Shown here: in pieces, positions 1 to 11,197 of the stretch
How the letters are laid out: the number at the start of each line of letters is the position of its first letter
Numbering within the stretch: position 1 is the first letter of the stretch
Source: Chrysomallon squamiferum
Lineage: Eukaryota; Mollusca; Gastropoda; Neomphalida; Peltospiridae
NCBI GenBank assembly: GCA_012295275.1
Contig: CM022665.1
Span: 39,119,795 to 39,167,294, forward strand
Direction of reading: 5' to 3'
Length of the DNA stretch: 47,500 nt
Translations under genes and position numbers: made by a program
Notes under the pieces: generated by a model
The model's input: the letters and a program-made list of their open reading frames with translations, nothing else
Told to the model about the DNA's origin: nothing
Databases searched by the model: none

Positions 1-459
1 AATATAATCTCTAAATTTAGCACTGTTTGTTGCAAGATTCACTGGCAATATGAAACCTTAACAGTTGTATTCAGTTTTTAGTAATAATGAGAAATTTGTT
101 ATTGTAATATCTAGTCAAGTTTGTTTATTTATTTATTCATTTATTTGTTTGTTTGTTTACTTACTCACTTACTTACGTACGTACTTACTTACTTACATCA
201 TTGTAAAATATTTTTTAATGTACTGAGATGGGCTAATTTTTCAGAATTTATCCTTAAATGATTCATAACTCATATAAGAAGAGAGAGCTTTAAAAATATT
301 TTTGTAAATGTCAAAACAAAATGGATGTCACTAAATTTTTAAATATATATATTTAAATACTATGGATACTTTATATTTGATTAACAGTTAATAACATATA
401 AATATATTTATTTATTTTGTAATTTAAAAAAAAAAAATTCCTGTTATCAATGTTGGTGA

Positions 460-494
<35 letters not shown>

Positions 495-700
495 TATTAT
501 TATCATCATCACGACCATCATCATCATCATCTCATTGTTGTTGTTGTTATTTTCTAAAGACCTGTAAATGTAAATATGTTTAATATTCTATGTTAATGTA
601 AATGACCAAACTAATGTAATGTTTTGCCTTTCTAATTATAAATCTGATATATTTTACATTCTTTGAAATTGCATGATGTAAAACAAAAACTCTTCTGCTG
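1..700. other. AT-rich upstream non-coding DNA with simple repeats
   Basis: No coding region is supported here. The stretch holds a tetranucleotide tract (about 119-197, TTTA/TTTG/CTTA variants), an ATT tract with ATC interruptions (about 461-530) and a short GTT run (about 535-550). A TAG preceded by a pyrimidine-containing stretch at 701-704 could be a splice acceptor for the zinc-finger ORF that follows, but no upstream exon is recognisable. Confidence 0.6.
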
Positions 701-729
701 ATAGGAGAAGGAGTGCCTCTCCAGTGGAC

Positions 730-2658
730 ATGGCAACGAAAAACTCGTCAAGTCGATGCCTTTACGTCTGTAAGTGTGGTAAAAAGATGTCCAACAAAAT
801 AGCTTTCCTCAACCATCAGAAAATCTGCTCGCAACGCAATGTTGAGGATGCTTCAGATGTTGATGGGCGTTCTGTGACAGGGAATAATAAAAACTGTTCC
901 CATAGCTATCTAGCGAATACATCGGACATATCTTACAATGATTATCGTGAGAAAGCCAGGTTACCCTACCATCAGCAAAACAATTTTCGAAACAAAACGA
1001 AAAATAAGAACAGAAAACAAAATCTGCCGGTGCCAACGTCCAGCGCTAGAAGAAAGGAAATTGCGATGAAAGGGACAACCAGTCAGTGTCAGGCAGCCGA
1101 AAGCAGCAAAGAAAGTGCCACCACTGATAAACATGTTAAAGTCAGTGTAAGTAAATCCTCGGTTAATAATGACAAAAAGATTGGTAATTCACGCACACAG
1201 CGAAAGAGGCCAGCACCAAGACAGTCTGTGACAAGTGATGATTTTTATGGACCGGAAGGAAAAAAAACAAGGATTAAAGACAAAATAGTAATAGATAAAG
1301 ATCCCAGGAACGAAGACGAAAGAGTGACGCCCAACAGGATATCCGTTGTAGGGACCAAAGGTTCGGGCAAACTGCAGTGTCAGGAGGCAAAGCTATTATG
1401 CGACATGATCGATGAGGTGAATATGGTGTGCCTGGTCTGTTTACGTAAGTTCACCAGAATCTACAACCTTCGCAGTCACGCAATCCGCCACCTCGGCTTA
1501 AAGCGATACAGGTGTAAGCTGTGTACTTTTAGCAGCTACTACAAGTGTCAGTGCAACACTCACATCCTGAGGTTTCATTCGGAAATACTTGGAAGTGAAG
1601 CATCAGCTGACAACATGATTATTGATTTGAACAAAGAGGCGTTCCCACCCAGGAGTCAGAAAAAGAATCCGTCTCCCAGAAATGTTGGGGAAAAAGACAG
1701 AAAAGATGCGACTGTTTCCCAGAAAAGAGAGCAGCAGTGTGGAGCCCCAGGAAACTGCGAGAGAGAAATAGAAGACCCGACTGTTTCCCAGAGAAAACAT
1801 CAGGAGTGCGGAGTCCCAGAAAAGAGGAAGAGAGAAGGGAAATGTTTTAATGTTCCCAGAAGAAAGCGGAAAAACAGCCAAACCGCACCTCCACCAAGCA
1901 GGAAGAAAGCAGCAGCGGTGGAGGAGAATGTTAAACTGCCACAAACAACATTTGATATTCCTACAAGAAAGTCACCACAACAGTTTGACACCAGACCTTG
2001 CAGAGAGACTGATCAGATGGCGCCTCAATACGCCAGGAAGGGCTACAACCCAAAAGCTAACAACGACAGCGACTCTGAAAGCAGCGGTACGTACAACAGT
2101 AGCTGTCCATCTGAGTCGTCACTTAGTCAACAAACGAGAGGTGATTCTGCCAGTGAGGACGAATCCGATCACTCAACCTCACGGAGAAAAAGGTACGTCG
2201 CGGACTCTGAGAGTGTCAGTGATGGGGAGTTTGTGCCTAAGTCAAAGGGCAAAGCAGCAAAGAAACGACACCTGTCCGCAGAAACCAAAGATATGGGTTA
2301 TTCATGTGACAGACGCCGCCCAAAACAAAAGAATAACCCTTCCAACTATCTGGTTGCCAAGAACAGAAAGCTCTCTGGAGAGTCCACATCATCGGGGCAA
2401 AGTCAAGCGGTTACGATGAGCAATCAGGATAGGTTTGAGTGGATCAGACTAAAACCAGATAGGAAAATTTTTGCGGAATCAAATATGAATAATTCTGCTG
2501 TCAGAAGAGTATTCCGTGAAGGCGCTATGAACAAACATAGTCAGGATTCATTCACTAACGGATTCGCCCCATCAACGAGTTCTTGTTATAGTCATCCAGA
2601 GGACAACTTTGTTGTCGTTGATTATGATGATAAACACAACGATCGTAAATCTGTGTAA
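730..2658 (+). CDS. C2H2 zinc-finger nuclear protein (642 aa, apparently one exon)
   Basis: This is probably a nucleic-acid-binding nuclear protein; I do not recognise an orthologue. An N-terminal C2HC-like finger uses C14-x-C16, H29 and C33. Two adjacent classical C2H2 fingers follow: C234-x2-C237-x12-H250-x3-H254, then C262-x2-C265-x12-H278-x4-H283. The rest is low-complexity, rich in Lys, Arg and Ser, with several basic patches suited to nuclear import (near the RKRKN stretch, for example) and a Ser/Glu/Asp-rich segment around residues 445-490. The ATG at 730 is chosen because it is the first methionine after the in-frame stop at 679-681. The frame is open from 682, so an upstream exon joined at the TAG at 701-704 is also possible. 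The end of the gene was duplicated downstream. A candidate AATAAA lies at 3,179-3,184. Low-complexity segments make family assignment unsafe. Confidence 0.75.
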   Translation: MATKNSSSRCLYVCKCGKKMSNKIAFLNHQKICSQRNVEDASDVDGRSVTGNNKNCSHSYLANTSDISYNDYREKARLPYHQQNNFRNKTKNKNRKQNLPVPTSSARRKEIAMKGTTSQCQAAESSKESATTDKHVKVSVSKSSVNNDKKIGNSRTQRKRPAPRQSVTSDDFYGPEGKKTRIKDKIVIDKDPRNEDERVTPNRISVVGTKGSGKLQCQEAKLLCDMIDEVNMVCLVCLRKFTRIYNLRSHAIRHLGLKRYRCKLCTFSSYYKCQCNTHILRFHSEILGSEASADNMIIDLNKEAFPPRSQKKNPSPRNVGEKDRKDATVSQKREQQCGAPGNCEREIEDPTVSQRKHQECGVPEKRKREGKCFNVPRRKRKNSQTAPPPSRKKAAAVEENVKLPQTTFDIPTRKSPQQFDTRPCRETDQMAPQYARKGYNPKANNDSDSESSGTYNSSCPSESSLSQQTRGDSASEDESDHSTSRRKRYVADSESVSDGEFVPKSKGKAAKKRHLSAETKDMGYSCDRRRPKQKNNPSNYLVAKNRKLSGESTSSGQSQAVTMSNQDRFEWIRLKPDRKIFAESNMNNSAVRRVFREGAMNKHSQDSFTNGFAPSTSSCYSHPEDNFVVVDYDDKHNDRKSV

Positions 2659-2849
2659 GATTTATTATATGTTTATCTTACTTTTTTAAAATTTTACTTT
2701 TTATTTTTTCTTCATTTAAAAAGAAAAGAACCAAAATGTGATTAATGTGATGTATATGAACTTATATCATTAATTACAGCCAGCCACACATTTCTAAATT
2801 TAGCATTAATGTTGTTATTATTACTATTTTATATATATATATATATATA

Positions 2850-2900
<51 letters not shown>

Positions 2901-3335
2901 CATTACTTTTTATTATTATTAAATTACACTATTGACTCCTCAAAGGAAGTTAAATTTATTCTATTCTGTTCCATTAAAGTGGAATATTCCGTATGTAATA
3001 CTGTGTTGTAATAATTCCCGTATATGGTGTTAATTAGTAACTGAATCTGTTAAAAAATAACACAGGTGTGGGTTAATACTAATATTTGTTACATTTCACT
3101 TATGTATGGAGTTTAATGTAGCTACATGCAACTTTTAACTGCCTTTTATACCATTATCTAGTCATAATATATACACATAATAAATATTTCACAAAATGTA
3201 CAAGTTGTTGTTTTTAGAGATGTGACTCTTGACTAAGATTAGAGTTACGGCCCTTCGTTGTCATTGATTACTTTCTTTCTCGTAATGCAGCACGAGAGAT
3301 AAATGGAAAACCAAAAGTGAATGGTCTGTTTTAAA
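2659..3335 (+). other. Probable 3' UTR and first copy of the duplicated downstream block
   Basis: This follows the zinc-finger stop codon. It holds a TA then TTA microsatellite (about 2,831-2,920), then a unique block (about 2,922-3,335) that recurs, diverged, at about 4,086, 4,753 and 5,422. An AATAAA at 3,179-3,184 is a plausible poly(A) signal. This copy is the most divergent of the four, so it is probably the oldest. Confidence 0.55.
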
Positions 3336-3339
3336 ACAG

Positions 3340-3630
3340 AAATCCCACGCTAACATCTGGGTCAAGACCTGTGGTTATAATGAGCATTCAGGATATGTTC
3401 GAGTTGATCGAAACAAAACCACACTGTTTTTTGAAACAAAGACCAAAACCCGAGAGGAAATGTTTTGCGAGGTAAAAAAAAAAAAAAAGATTCTGCTGTC
3501 AGAAGAGTATTCCTAGAGGGTGCTGTGAACAAACGTTGTCAGGAATCATTCACAAGCGCAGAGTCTATCAACGAGTTCTTGTTATAACGACCCAGACGTC
3601 AACGTTGTTGTTAATTATAACGATGAATAA
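3340..3630 (+). pseudogene. Decayed duplicate of the 3' coding end of the zinc-finger gene
   Basis: The stretch aligns by eye with the last ~240 coding bases (about 2,390-2,658) of the upstream zinc-finger ORF. Shared pieces include ATTCTGCTGTCAGAAGAGTA (2,492 region versus 3,491 region), the ATCAACGAGTTCTTGTTATA segment, and the GTTGTTGTTAATTATAACGATGA tail, which has substitutions. A poly-A expansion (about 3,475-3,489), an in-frame stop and small indels destroy the frame. The 3' flank is also shared (2,735-2,820 versus about 3,792-3,880), so this is a DNA-level tandem duplication and not a retrocopy. Confidence 0.75.
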
Positions 3631-4048
3631 GTGCATAATCTATCATATGTTTATCATTTCTTTTCTTTTTTTTTAAATTTTATTTGTTTGTTTTTATTTT
3701 TCCTTCATTTTTCAAAAAAAAAAAAAACCCACATTGTTGAAGTAATGTTTGTGCAAGATGCTCACAGTTCCAACAACAACAACAACAACAAAAATGTGAT
3801 TAATGTGATATATATGAACCTACATCTTTAATTACAGCCAGCCACACATTTCTAAATTTAGCATTAATGTTGTTATTATTATTATTATTATTTTTATTAA
3901 TTTTTTTAATATTTTTTTTATTATTACTTTTTATATTATTATTATTATTATTTTTATTAATTTTTTAATATTTTTTATTATTATTTTTTTATTTTTATTA
4001 ATTTTTTTAATATTTTTTTATTATTACTTTTTATATTATTATTATTAA

Positions 4049-4082
<34 letters not shown>

Positions 4083-4085
4083 AAA

Positions 4086-4699
4086 TTACAGTTTTGATTC
4101 CGTTAACGAACGTAAATGTATTCTGTTCTGTTCCATTAAAGTGGAACATTCCATATGTGATACTGTGTTGTAATAATTCCCGTATATGCTGTTAATTAGT
4201 AACTACGTCTGTTAACAAATAACACAGGTGTGTGTGTTAATACTAATATTTGTTACATTTCACTTATGTATGTAGCTACATGTAACTTTTAATTGGCTTA
4301 ATATATATGTTTTAAATTATTTCACAAAATGTACAAGTTGTTGTTTTTAGACTTGTTTTTTTTTTTACTGTGATTACAGTTATAGCCTTTTGCTGTCATT
4401 GATTACTTTCTTTCTGATAATGCAGCATGATACTTTAATGGCAAACCAAAAATATATGGTCAGTTATTAAATTGAATTTTTAAAATTTCAATATAAGTAT
4501 TCAGAAGGCTGGTCAAAATTCAAATGAATTTTATTAAAATGCATCCGTAAATTTTCAATATTAATATTAATTAGTGCTTCCTCATGTATAAACCATCCTT
4601 ATTAATGTTGCTATTATTATTATTATTATTATTTTTATTAATTTTTTAAATATTTTTTTATTATTACTTTTTATATTATTATTATTATTATTATTATTG

Positions 4700-4751
<52 letters not shown>

Positions 4752-5365
4752 ATTACAGTTTTGATTCCGTTAACGAACGTAAATGTATTCTGTTCTGTTC
4801 CATTAAAGTGGAACATTCCATATGTGATACTGTGTTGTAATAATTCCTGTATATGCTGTTAATTAGTAACTACGTCTGTTAACAAATAACACAGGTGTGT
4901 GTTAATACTAATATTTGTTACATTTCACTTATGTATGTAGCTAAATGTAACTTTTAATTGGCTTAATATATATGTTTTAAATTATTTCACAAAATGTACA
5001 AGTTGTTGTTTTTAGACTTGTTTTTGTTGACTGTGATTACAGTTATAGCCTTTTGCTGTCATTGATTACTTTCTTTCTGATAATGCAGCATGATACTTTA
5101 ATGGCAAACCAAAAATATATGGTCAGTTATTAAATTGAATTTTTAAAATTTCAATATAAGTATTCAGAAGGCTGGTCAAAATTCAAATGAATTTTATTAA
5201 AATGCATCCGTAAATTTTCAATATTAATATTAATTAGTGCTTCCTCATGTATAAACCATCCTTATTAATGTTGCTATTATTATTATTATTATTATTTTTA
5301 TTAATTTTTTAAATATTTTTTTATTATTACTTTTTATATTATTATTATTATTATTATTATTATTG

Positions 5366-5420
<55 letters not shown>

Positions 5421-5805
5421 ATTACAGTTTTGATTCCGTTAACGAACGTAAATGTATTCTGTTCTGTTCCATTAAAGTGGAACATTCCATATGTGATACT
5501 GTGTTGTAATAATTCCTGTATATGCTGTTAATTAGTAACTACGTCTGTTAACAAATAACACAGGTGTGTGTGTTAATACTAATATTTGTTACATTTCACT
5601 TATGTATGTAGCTACATGTAACTTTTAATTGGCTTAATATATATGTTTTAAATTATTTCACAAAATGTACAAGTTGTTGTTTTTAGACTTGTTTTTGTTG
5701 ACTGTGATTACAGTTATAGCCTTTTGCTGTCATTGATTACTTTCTTTCTGATAATGCAGCATGATAGTTTAATGGCATACCAAAAATATATGGTCAGTTA
5801 AATAT
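4086..5805. repeat. Tandem array, three near-identical ~668-bp units
   Basis: Units start at about 4,086, 4,753 and 5,422; a marker GATTCCGTTAACGAACG recurs at spacings of 667 and 669 bp. Each unit has a unique ~385-bp block, then (in the first two) a ~138-bp block beginning near TAAATTGAATTTTTAAAATT, then a TTA-rich microsatellite. The third unit stops after the first block near 5,805. The differences seen are mostly microsatellite lengths and isolated substitutions, so the amplification is recent. The array derives from the 3' flank of the zinc-finger gene. Confidence 0.8.
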
Positions 5806-6002
5806 ACTTCTTGTGATTAAAAGGTAAATATCGTAATAAATATCGTATATAAAATAAAAAAATTATATTATGCCATGTTAAAATAGCAAGATCTCTACAG
5901 AAAGTGTATTTTAAAATAACTGCAGTATTATAATTATTATTATTTTAAAAATTAAATTTTCATCCTTTTTTTTTTTGCATTTATTTATATATGTATTACT
6001 AT

Positions 6003-6280
6003 ACACATTTTTTTTTAAAATTTCAGTATAAGCATTCAGAGGTCTTGTCAAAATTAAAACGAGTTTTATTAAATGCATCTATAAATTTTCATTACGAATA
6101 TTAATTACTGCTTCCTCAACAAGACTTAAAATATGCTTATTAAATTGAATTTTTAAAATTTCAATATAAGTATTCAGAAGTCTGGTCAAAATTCAAATGA
6201 ATTTTATTAAAATGCATCCGTAAATTTTCAATATTAATATTAATTAGTGCTTCCTCATGTAAAAACCATCCTTATTAAAA
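6003..6280. repeat. Two further stray copies of the 138-bp array block
   Basis: The block that ends the array units (4,468-4,605 and 5,137-5,275) occurs again at about 6,139-6,278 with few changes, and in a more diverged form at about 6,003-6,115. This shows that the duplication once extended further to the right. Confidence 0.65.
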
Positions 6281-7133
6281 TGTGTTTATGAATTTTCATT
6301 ATTAATATACATTTATGGCTTTTATGTCAAAAGTAGCATTTTACTGTAATCACAGATAAATATTTCAACATATAACACAAACTGCTTTATGATGTATACA
6401 ATAATTTCGACATAAATCATTGATTTTCATTGCCTATAATTATTCATGTATTCTGAATATTGTTTTATTAACTTTTCTGTTGTTTATACATAGAAAGAAA
6501 TATATTATTTTTCCAAAAATACCGTATAAAAACAACAAAAATTTAAAAATAATTTTTTTTGCAATTTTTGGACAAAAAGCACAAAAACATGTATGATTAA
6601 TGTAAAGAAAAGTTTTTTTTTTTTTCTTTTTCTTTAAATATGCAGTTCATAGACAAAAACACCAATAAGTATGTGATTAAAGAACAGAGTATAATTTTTT
6701 TTTTTTTTTATTTTTATAATGTTATACAAAAAAAAATATAACTAATTGTTACAAAGTTTAAAAAACAAAACAAACAGTAGTACAATTTCTAGACAAGAAG
6801 TTTGTTTAAAAAAAAAAAAACCTCAAAAAAACAAAAAGTAGTACAATTTGTAGACAAGAAGTTTGTTTTAAAAAAAACAACAAAAAAACCCATTATATTT
6901 CAGAAAATGTATAATTTTTATAAAAGAACAAATTCATCACAAAATAGATAGGGCAGATGTAGAATTTTTTGTTTTTTTAGTAAAAATTTATAACTTAACT
7001 GCTTTTAACTGAAAATGAAACACAATTAATTATTCATCTATATAAATTGTTATAAATAAAAATTTCATGCAATTAATATATTAAATATACATCCATTTCT
7101 TAATGGAAGAGTGTGGTGGTTCAAAAAAAAATA

Positions 7134-7165
<32 letters not shown>

Positions 7166-7576
7166 AAAATAAAATAAAAACAATAAAAACATTTTTCCTC
7201 TTTGTTGTTGTTCAACATACAAATTTAAATAAAAGATTGTAATTAAGAAATTTCGTCTTTGTTATTTTATATTTAAACTTGGTTATGTTTACAATTTTTA
7301 CAATTTTGCTGTTCTTCCATTCTAACCAGTGCTCCACGGTTAATGCATTAGAGCTCAGTATGTTTGTATGGTATCCTCCGTCTGTCCCTCATCCCATCTG
7401 TCACGCACAGGTCATGGCTGGGTGAACTGGTAACTATATTTTTTACCCAGAATGAAGTGATCTTCCGAGTTGTTACACAATTTATTCTTGTTGTGTAAAA
7501 ATCCATCGAAAAGAATTTGTGAACCGTCTCTTGAAAAAATAAACATATTCTATTTGTCGTAACCCAGCCGTGATTG
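6281..7576. other. AT-rich non-coding DNA
   Basis: No gene is seen. A 32-bp segment containing GTAGTACAATTT and AGACAAGAAGTTTG is directly repeated at about 6,777-6,808 and 6,838-6,869. Poly-A and poly-T runs are frequent, and an AAAT-rich tract lies at about 7,130-7,175. Confidence 0.5.
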
Positions 7577-8205
7577 AGAAATGAAGGTGTGAATGTGAAA
7601 AAAAAAAAAAAAAACGTGCTAATCAGAGCAAGCTATTGTGAAGCACGTCTACGACGGGCATGCTTTCTGACAGGTCAGCGGGCGTGTCTGTCGCAGAACT
7701 GAATGAAGGTAATGGAAATGGAAATGGAAAAAATTAACGTGCTAATCAGAGCAAGCTGTTGTGAAGCATGTCTGCGACGGGCATGCTTTCTGACAGGTCA
7801 GCGGGCGTGTCTGTCGCAGAACTGAATGAAGGTAATGGAAATGGAAATGGAAAAAAAATAACGTGCTAATCAGAGCAAGCTGTTGTGAAGCATGTCTGCG
7901 ACGGGCATGCTTTCTGACAGGTCAGCGGGCGTGTCTGTCGCAGAACTGAATGAAGGTAATGGAAATGGAAATGGAAAAAAATTAACGTGCTAATCAGAGC
8001 AAGCTGTTGTGAAGCATGTCTGAGACGGGCATGCTTTCTGACAGGTCAGCGGGCGTGTCTGTCGCAGAACTGAATGAAGGTAATGGAAATGGAAATGGAA
8101 AAAAATTAACGTGCTAATCAGAGCAAGCTGTTGTGAAGCATGTCTGCGACGGGCATGCTTTCTGACAGGTCAGCGGGCGTGTCTGTCGCAGAACTGAATG
8201 AAGGT
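7577..8205. repeat. Five tandem copies of a 123-124-bp GC-richer unit
   Basis: Copies begin at CGTGCTAATCAGAGCAAGCT at 7,615, 7,738, 7,862, 7,986 and 8,110; a partial unit precedes the first (7,577-7,614). Each unit holds the palindrome CTGACAGGTCAG, an outer inverted pair TCTGCGAC/GTCGCAGA, and a GGAAAT sub-repeat before an A-run. Copies 2-5 are almost identical. Copy 1 is more diverged and shares CACGTCTACGACGGG with the inverted copy at 8,701-8,781. Confidence 0.9.
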
Positions 8206-8700
8206 ACAACTTTTATGCACTTATATGTAGCTGACTTCACTAAGCTAAACTCTTTAATAATCAGACTGGCATTGTTTTCACTAAAATACTTACTTAAGTT
8301 TAAACAAAGCGACTGACGGAGGTTGAAATTTTGGCAATACTAGAATGTTAATTAATTTCCCAGTTAGTAATCCCAACACAAAAGCCTTCAGAGATAATCC
8401 CACTATCACGTGACCTACACAGCCAATCAAATCAAGTATTTTGTTAATCTGATTTTACTGAAAGTGACAACAAAAATATCTGGTGTGCCTAACAAACGTA
8501 GATAAAACTTGTGACACTTTATCATAAAAAAAAATATTTTAGAAAGGCACTTAGTAACACTAAAATATATAAAACATGTAAATACATGTTTGTTAATTAA
8601 TATCAACACATATTTACCGGATTAAAAATATACATGAAAAATTCTCAAATATAAAGACTACATAAACTGGTACCAAACATATAAAAAAAAAAAAAAAAAA
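8206..8700. other. AT-rich spacer between direct and inverted repeat copies
   Basis: About 495 bp lie between the tandem array and the inverted copy. No coding potential is seen, and a poly-A run (8,683-8,700) abuts the inverted copy. If the flanking copies are transposon ends, this is the element's internal region. Confidence 0.5.
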
Positions 8701-8781
8701 TGCGACGGACACGCCCGCTGACCTGTCAGAAAGCGTGCCCGTCGTAGACGTGCTTCACAACAGCTTGCTCTGATTAGCATG
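8701..8781 (-). repeat. Inverted copy of the 124-bp array unit
   Basis: The reverse complement of this segment matches the array unit from GCTAATCAGAGCAAGCTGTT through the CTGACAGGTCAG palindrome to GTGTCCGTCGCA. Its outer flank (TTAATTTTTTTCATTCATTC on the plus strand) mirrors the A-run and GAATG-rich flank to the left of the array. The two therefore look like terminal inverted repeats of one element. Confidence 0.8.
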
Positions 8782-9026
8782 TTAATTTTTTTCATTCATT
8801 CGTTCATATAAAAATTAGCGTGTTTGCGTACACTAGAAGATATTTTCCTGAATTATTAAGTTTTCTTAATTTTTTTTTTTTTTTTTTTATTATCATTTGT
8901 AGTCGGTGATTATTCAGCTAATATTACAGGGGTTTGCTTAATCAGTCCCTAAGCTGTTTGTATATTCAGATACACACATCCAACCAGTGGTCAATGACCG
9001 AGGTGTTAAGGTCAATGTACAGTTCA

Positions 9027-9083
<57 letters not shown>

Positions 9084-9768
9084 TGTGTTGTTACCTGTGT
9101 CATTAAAAATAATTATAATAAAAACCGAAAAAGATATTAAACTTACACTTAATCACCATTAATATTCAAATGTATTAACCCTTTGTATTCTGGCCATTTT
9201 TAAATTATACGCCAGGAAATCAACACTATAAAATACACATTCCACAAACTAGTAATAACAACATGAGGCACTGTTATGAACAAAATTGGTTGGGTATAAA
9301 ACTGGGCTATGAAACATACATAATTAATTTTTCCTGCACCTGAAAACCAGGAAATGAAAGCCAAAAAGTTAAAGTTTTGTTAACTCTTTGGTGCCAGATT
9401 TTTTTTTTTATATATATATATAATGTGTACTTGCCAGTGCCAGGTTAAAAAAAAACAAAACAAAGAAAACAAAAACAACAACAACAAAAAACAGAGACTC
9501 AACAAAGTTTATTACAATGTATTACATCACTAACACATATTTACTGCACATTGCCCCATACAATTTGATAATGATAACAAAAACTTACAACAGTATTTTA
9601 TAGTTCTATACGGCTGTACGGTAAAAATATGGTCTGGGTTGTCAGCAATATGAATACGAAATGAGAAGCAAATGTCACATGACTAAATTATTAAACCTGA
9701 TTGGCTGGCAACAATTTGTTCATGGAAATAATAAAAACTAAAAAACAAACTTGACTGACTGGCTTTAA

Positions 9769-9812
<44 letters not shown>

Positions 9813-9918
9813 TGCGTGTGTGTAGCATGTGCGTGTGTTTGTGACCTTTGTAATTAGATATGATAATGCTCTTTTATATTCAGTTTGGCGTGCAATTCGT
9901 GCAAGAAGATGTCAGTCA
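8782..9918. other. Non-coding DNA with two long GT microsatellites
   Basis: No gene is seen. GT tracts lie at about 9,030-9,082 and 9,771-9,825. The short frames across them are repeat artefacts. Confidence 0.6.
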
Positions 9919-9922
9919 AAGT

Positions 9923-9975
9923 GGGCGGAGGTTAGCGCTATAAAAGCAGTTACTTTCAGTCTGTTCGTCAGTCAA
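9923..9975 (+). promoter_or_regulatory. GC box, TATA box and initiator upstream of the helicase remnant
   Basis: GGGCGG lies at 9,923-9,928 and TATAAAAG at 9,939-9,946. A TCAGTC initiator has its A at 9,970, about 31 bases downstream of the TATA start, which is the usual spacing. The region is locally GC-richer than its surroundings. The signal faces the helicase remnant. Whether it belonged to a virus, a transposon or a host gene is inference. Confidence 0.5.
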
Positions 9976-10445
9976 TCAGGGGCAACCGATATAAGAAGAC
10001 TGATGTTGTGAGGTATAATGACAACTTATTGTATCCTTATGACAACTAGTTCGAAATAAGGTCTCGAAGTTAGAGCTATTTTTAAAGAAAAAGGGAATGG
10101 AAATAGTGCACAAAGTTAATCTCTTATAAAAATCTGAAAATGATGAATCCGATGACGTAACCATATCCAGTAGCAAAAAGAAAACAAAGTTCAACAAGTC
10201 ACTCCGAGTTGACGGAAATCATAAATGTTTTATTGCAAATGACGAAAGCAACAAGCGAGAAAGCATTGATAAATCGAGTTCTCCGTAACAAACGGCGCTT
10301 TGATAAAATCTGCGGAAAGACGGGACCAGGAAAATTGGGGGGGGGGGATTTAAATATATAAAAACTAACCCCAATTATCAATGAGTGGTAAAAGAACTGC
10401 TGACAACGAGAATTCGGCTCATCGGCTCATTCATCGTGTCTCAAG
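9976..10445 (+). other. Probable 5' part of the endogenous viral element
   Basis: This lies between the promoter and the recognisable helicase. Its base composition resembles the helicase region more than the flanks. A Ser/Lys/Asp-rich stretch of roughly 50 codons is open at about 10,129-10,287. A run of ten G bases at about 10,338-10,348 may be a further disruption. No domain is recognised. Confidence 0.35.
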
Positions 10446-11018
10446 GTGGCCACGGCAGAAGAATCGGCAATGAACTTTGTTTTATGGCCAACATTGGACC
10501 CAATGGATATAGCAGCCAAAATCGTCGCTATACTGGAAAAACTCGATGTGTTTAAAAGTTGCATCTTTGCCCAGGGTCCATGGACGGTTGGCAAGTCTTA
10601 TTGGTTCATCAAGCCGTTCACCCTCTCCATCCAGCGCCATAGGTCGAGTAGGAAAGGATGAACGGTTCGCCTTTGAGACTTGTATAAACAAACGACTCAT
10701 CTTAATAGACGAAGCCAGCATCACGAAGGCTACAGTCGAGAGGTACAAACGACTTCTCCAGGGCAACGACGTTGAATTCGAAATCAGTTGCCGTCCCCTA
10801 CAACGTTTGAAAAAAAAACGCCGGTGTTCATGTGTTCGAACAACGCACCGTCGATAGGAATCGCGATGGAGGACAGCGAGGCCATCGAGAATCGCATCTG
10901 GCGATTCAGTAGCAGATGCCAAGTTCCCAGATCTAAAAATGTGGGTGGTGTTCCACGATTTTTTCAGACCCGAGAGAGGAAGCATTGGACGGGTTTGATT
11001 TTGAGTATTTCGCTCCAC
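10446..11018 (+). pseudogene. Broken superfamily 3 helicase, parvovirus-like endogenous viral element
   Basis: The SF3 helicase motifs appear in order but in different frames. Walker A (GPWTVGKS, 10,575-10,598) is preceded by a segment ending FKSCIFAQ. Walker B (LILIDE, 10,696-10,713) is read in another frame. Motif C (PVFMCSNN, 10,821-10,844) and a following ENRIWRF arginine-finger region return to the first frame. At least two frame changes are needed: one between about 10,600 and 10,660, and one at a 9-A run (10,810-10,818). A third is likely after about 10,905. SF3 helicases drive replication of small DNA viruses. The spacing and the ending of motif C suggest a parvovirus-type Rep/NS1, but other SF3-bearing viruses or elements are not excluded. 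No intact product is encoded. Local GC content exceeds that of the flanking DNA, consistent with an integrated foreign sequence. Confidence 0.65.
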
Positions 11019-11197
11019 GTCTCAACTCCAACACGCAGCACGACTCTTTCTGTTCATACGGACGAGGGTCGCATTGCCAGCGATCCCTGCAAACATCGAG
11101 TGACTGTCAAACATAGACGATGTATTAAATATAACTACAAGAGACTTTTTAATACCAAAATTAATCAGAAATGACTTCACCAAGAATGATGTAGAAA

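Noticed and set aside
7577-8205. CRISPR-like regular array
   Set aside because: The whole 123-124-bp unit repeats with no unique spacers, in eukaryotic DNA; it is a tandem repeat.
8934-9140. Small open frame with poly-Cys/Val
   Set aside because: Produced entirely by the GT microsatellite.
9829-10011. 60-codon open frame over the GC/TATA box region
   Set aside because: Overlaps the promoter signals, has no domain, starts inside GT-repeat flank and ends before the helicase remnant.
10482-11018. 178-codon minus-strand open frame opposite the helicase remnant
   Set aside because: No motif on that strand, whereas the plus strand shows all SF3 helicase motifs in order; it is a shadow frame.
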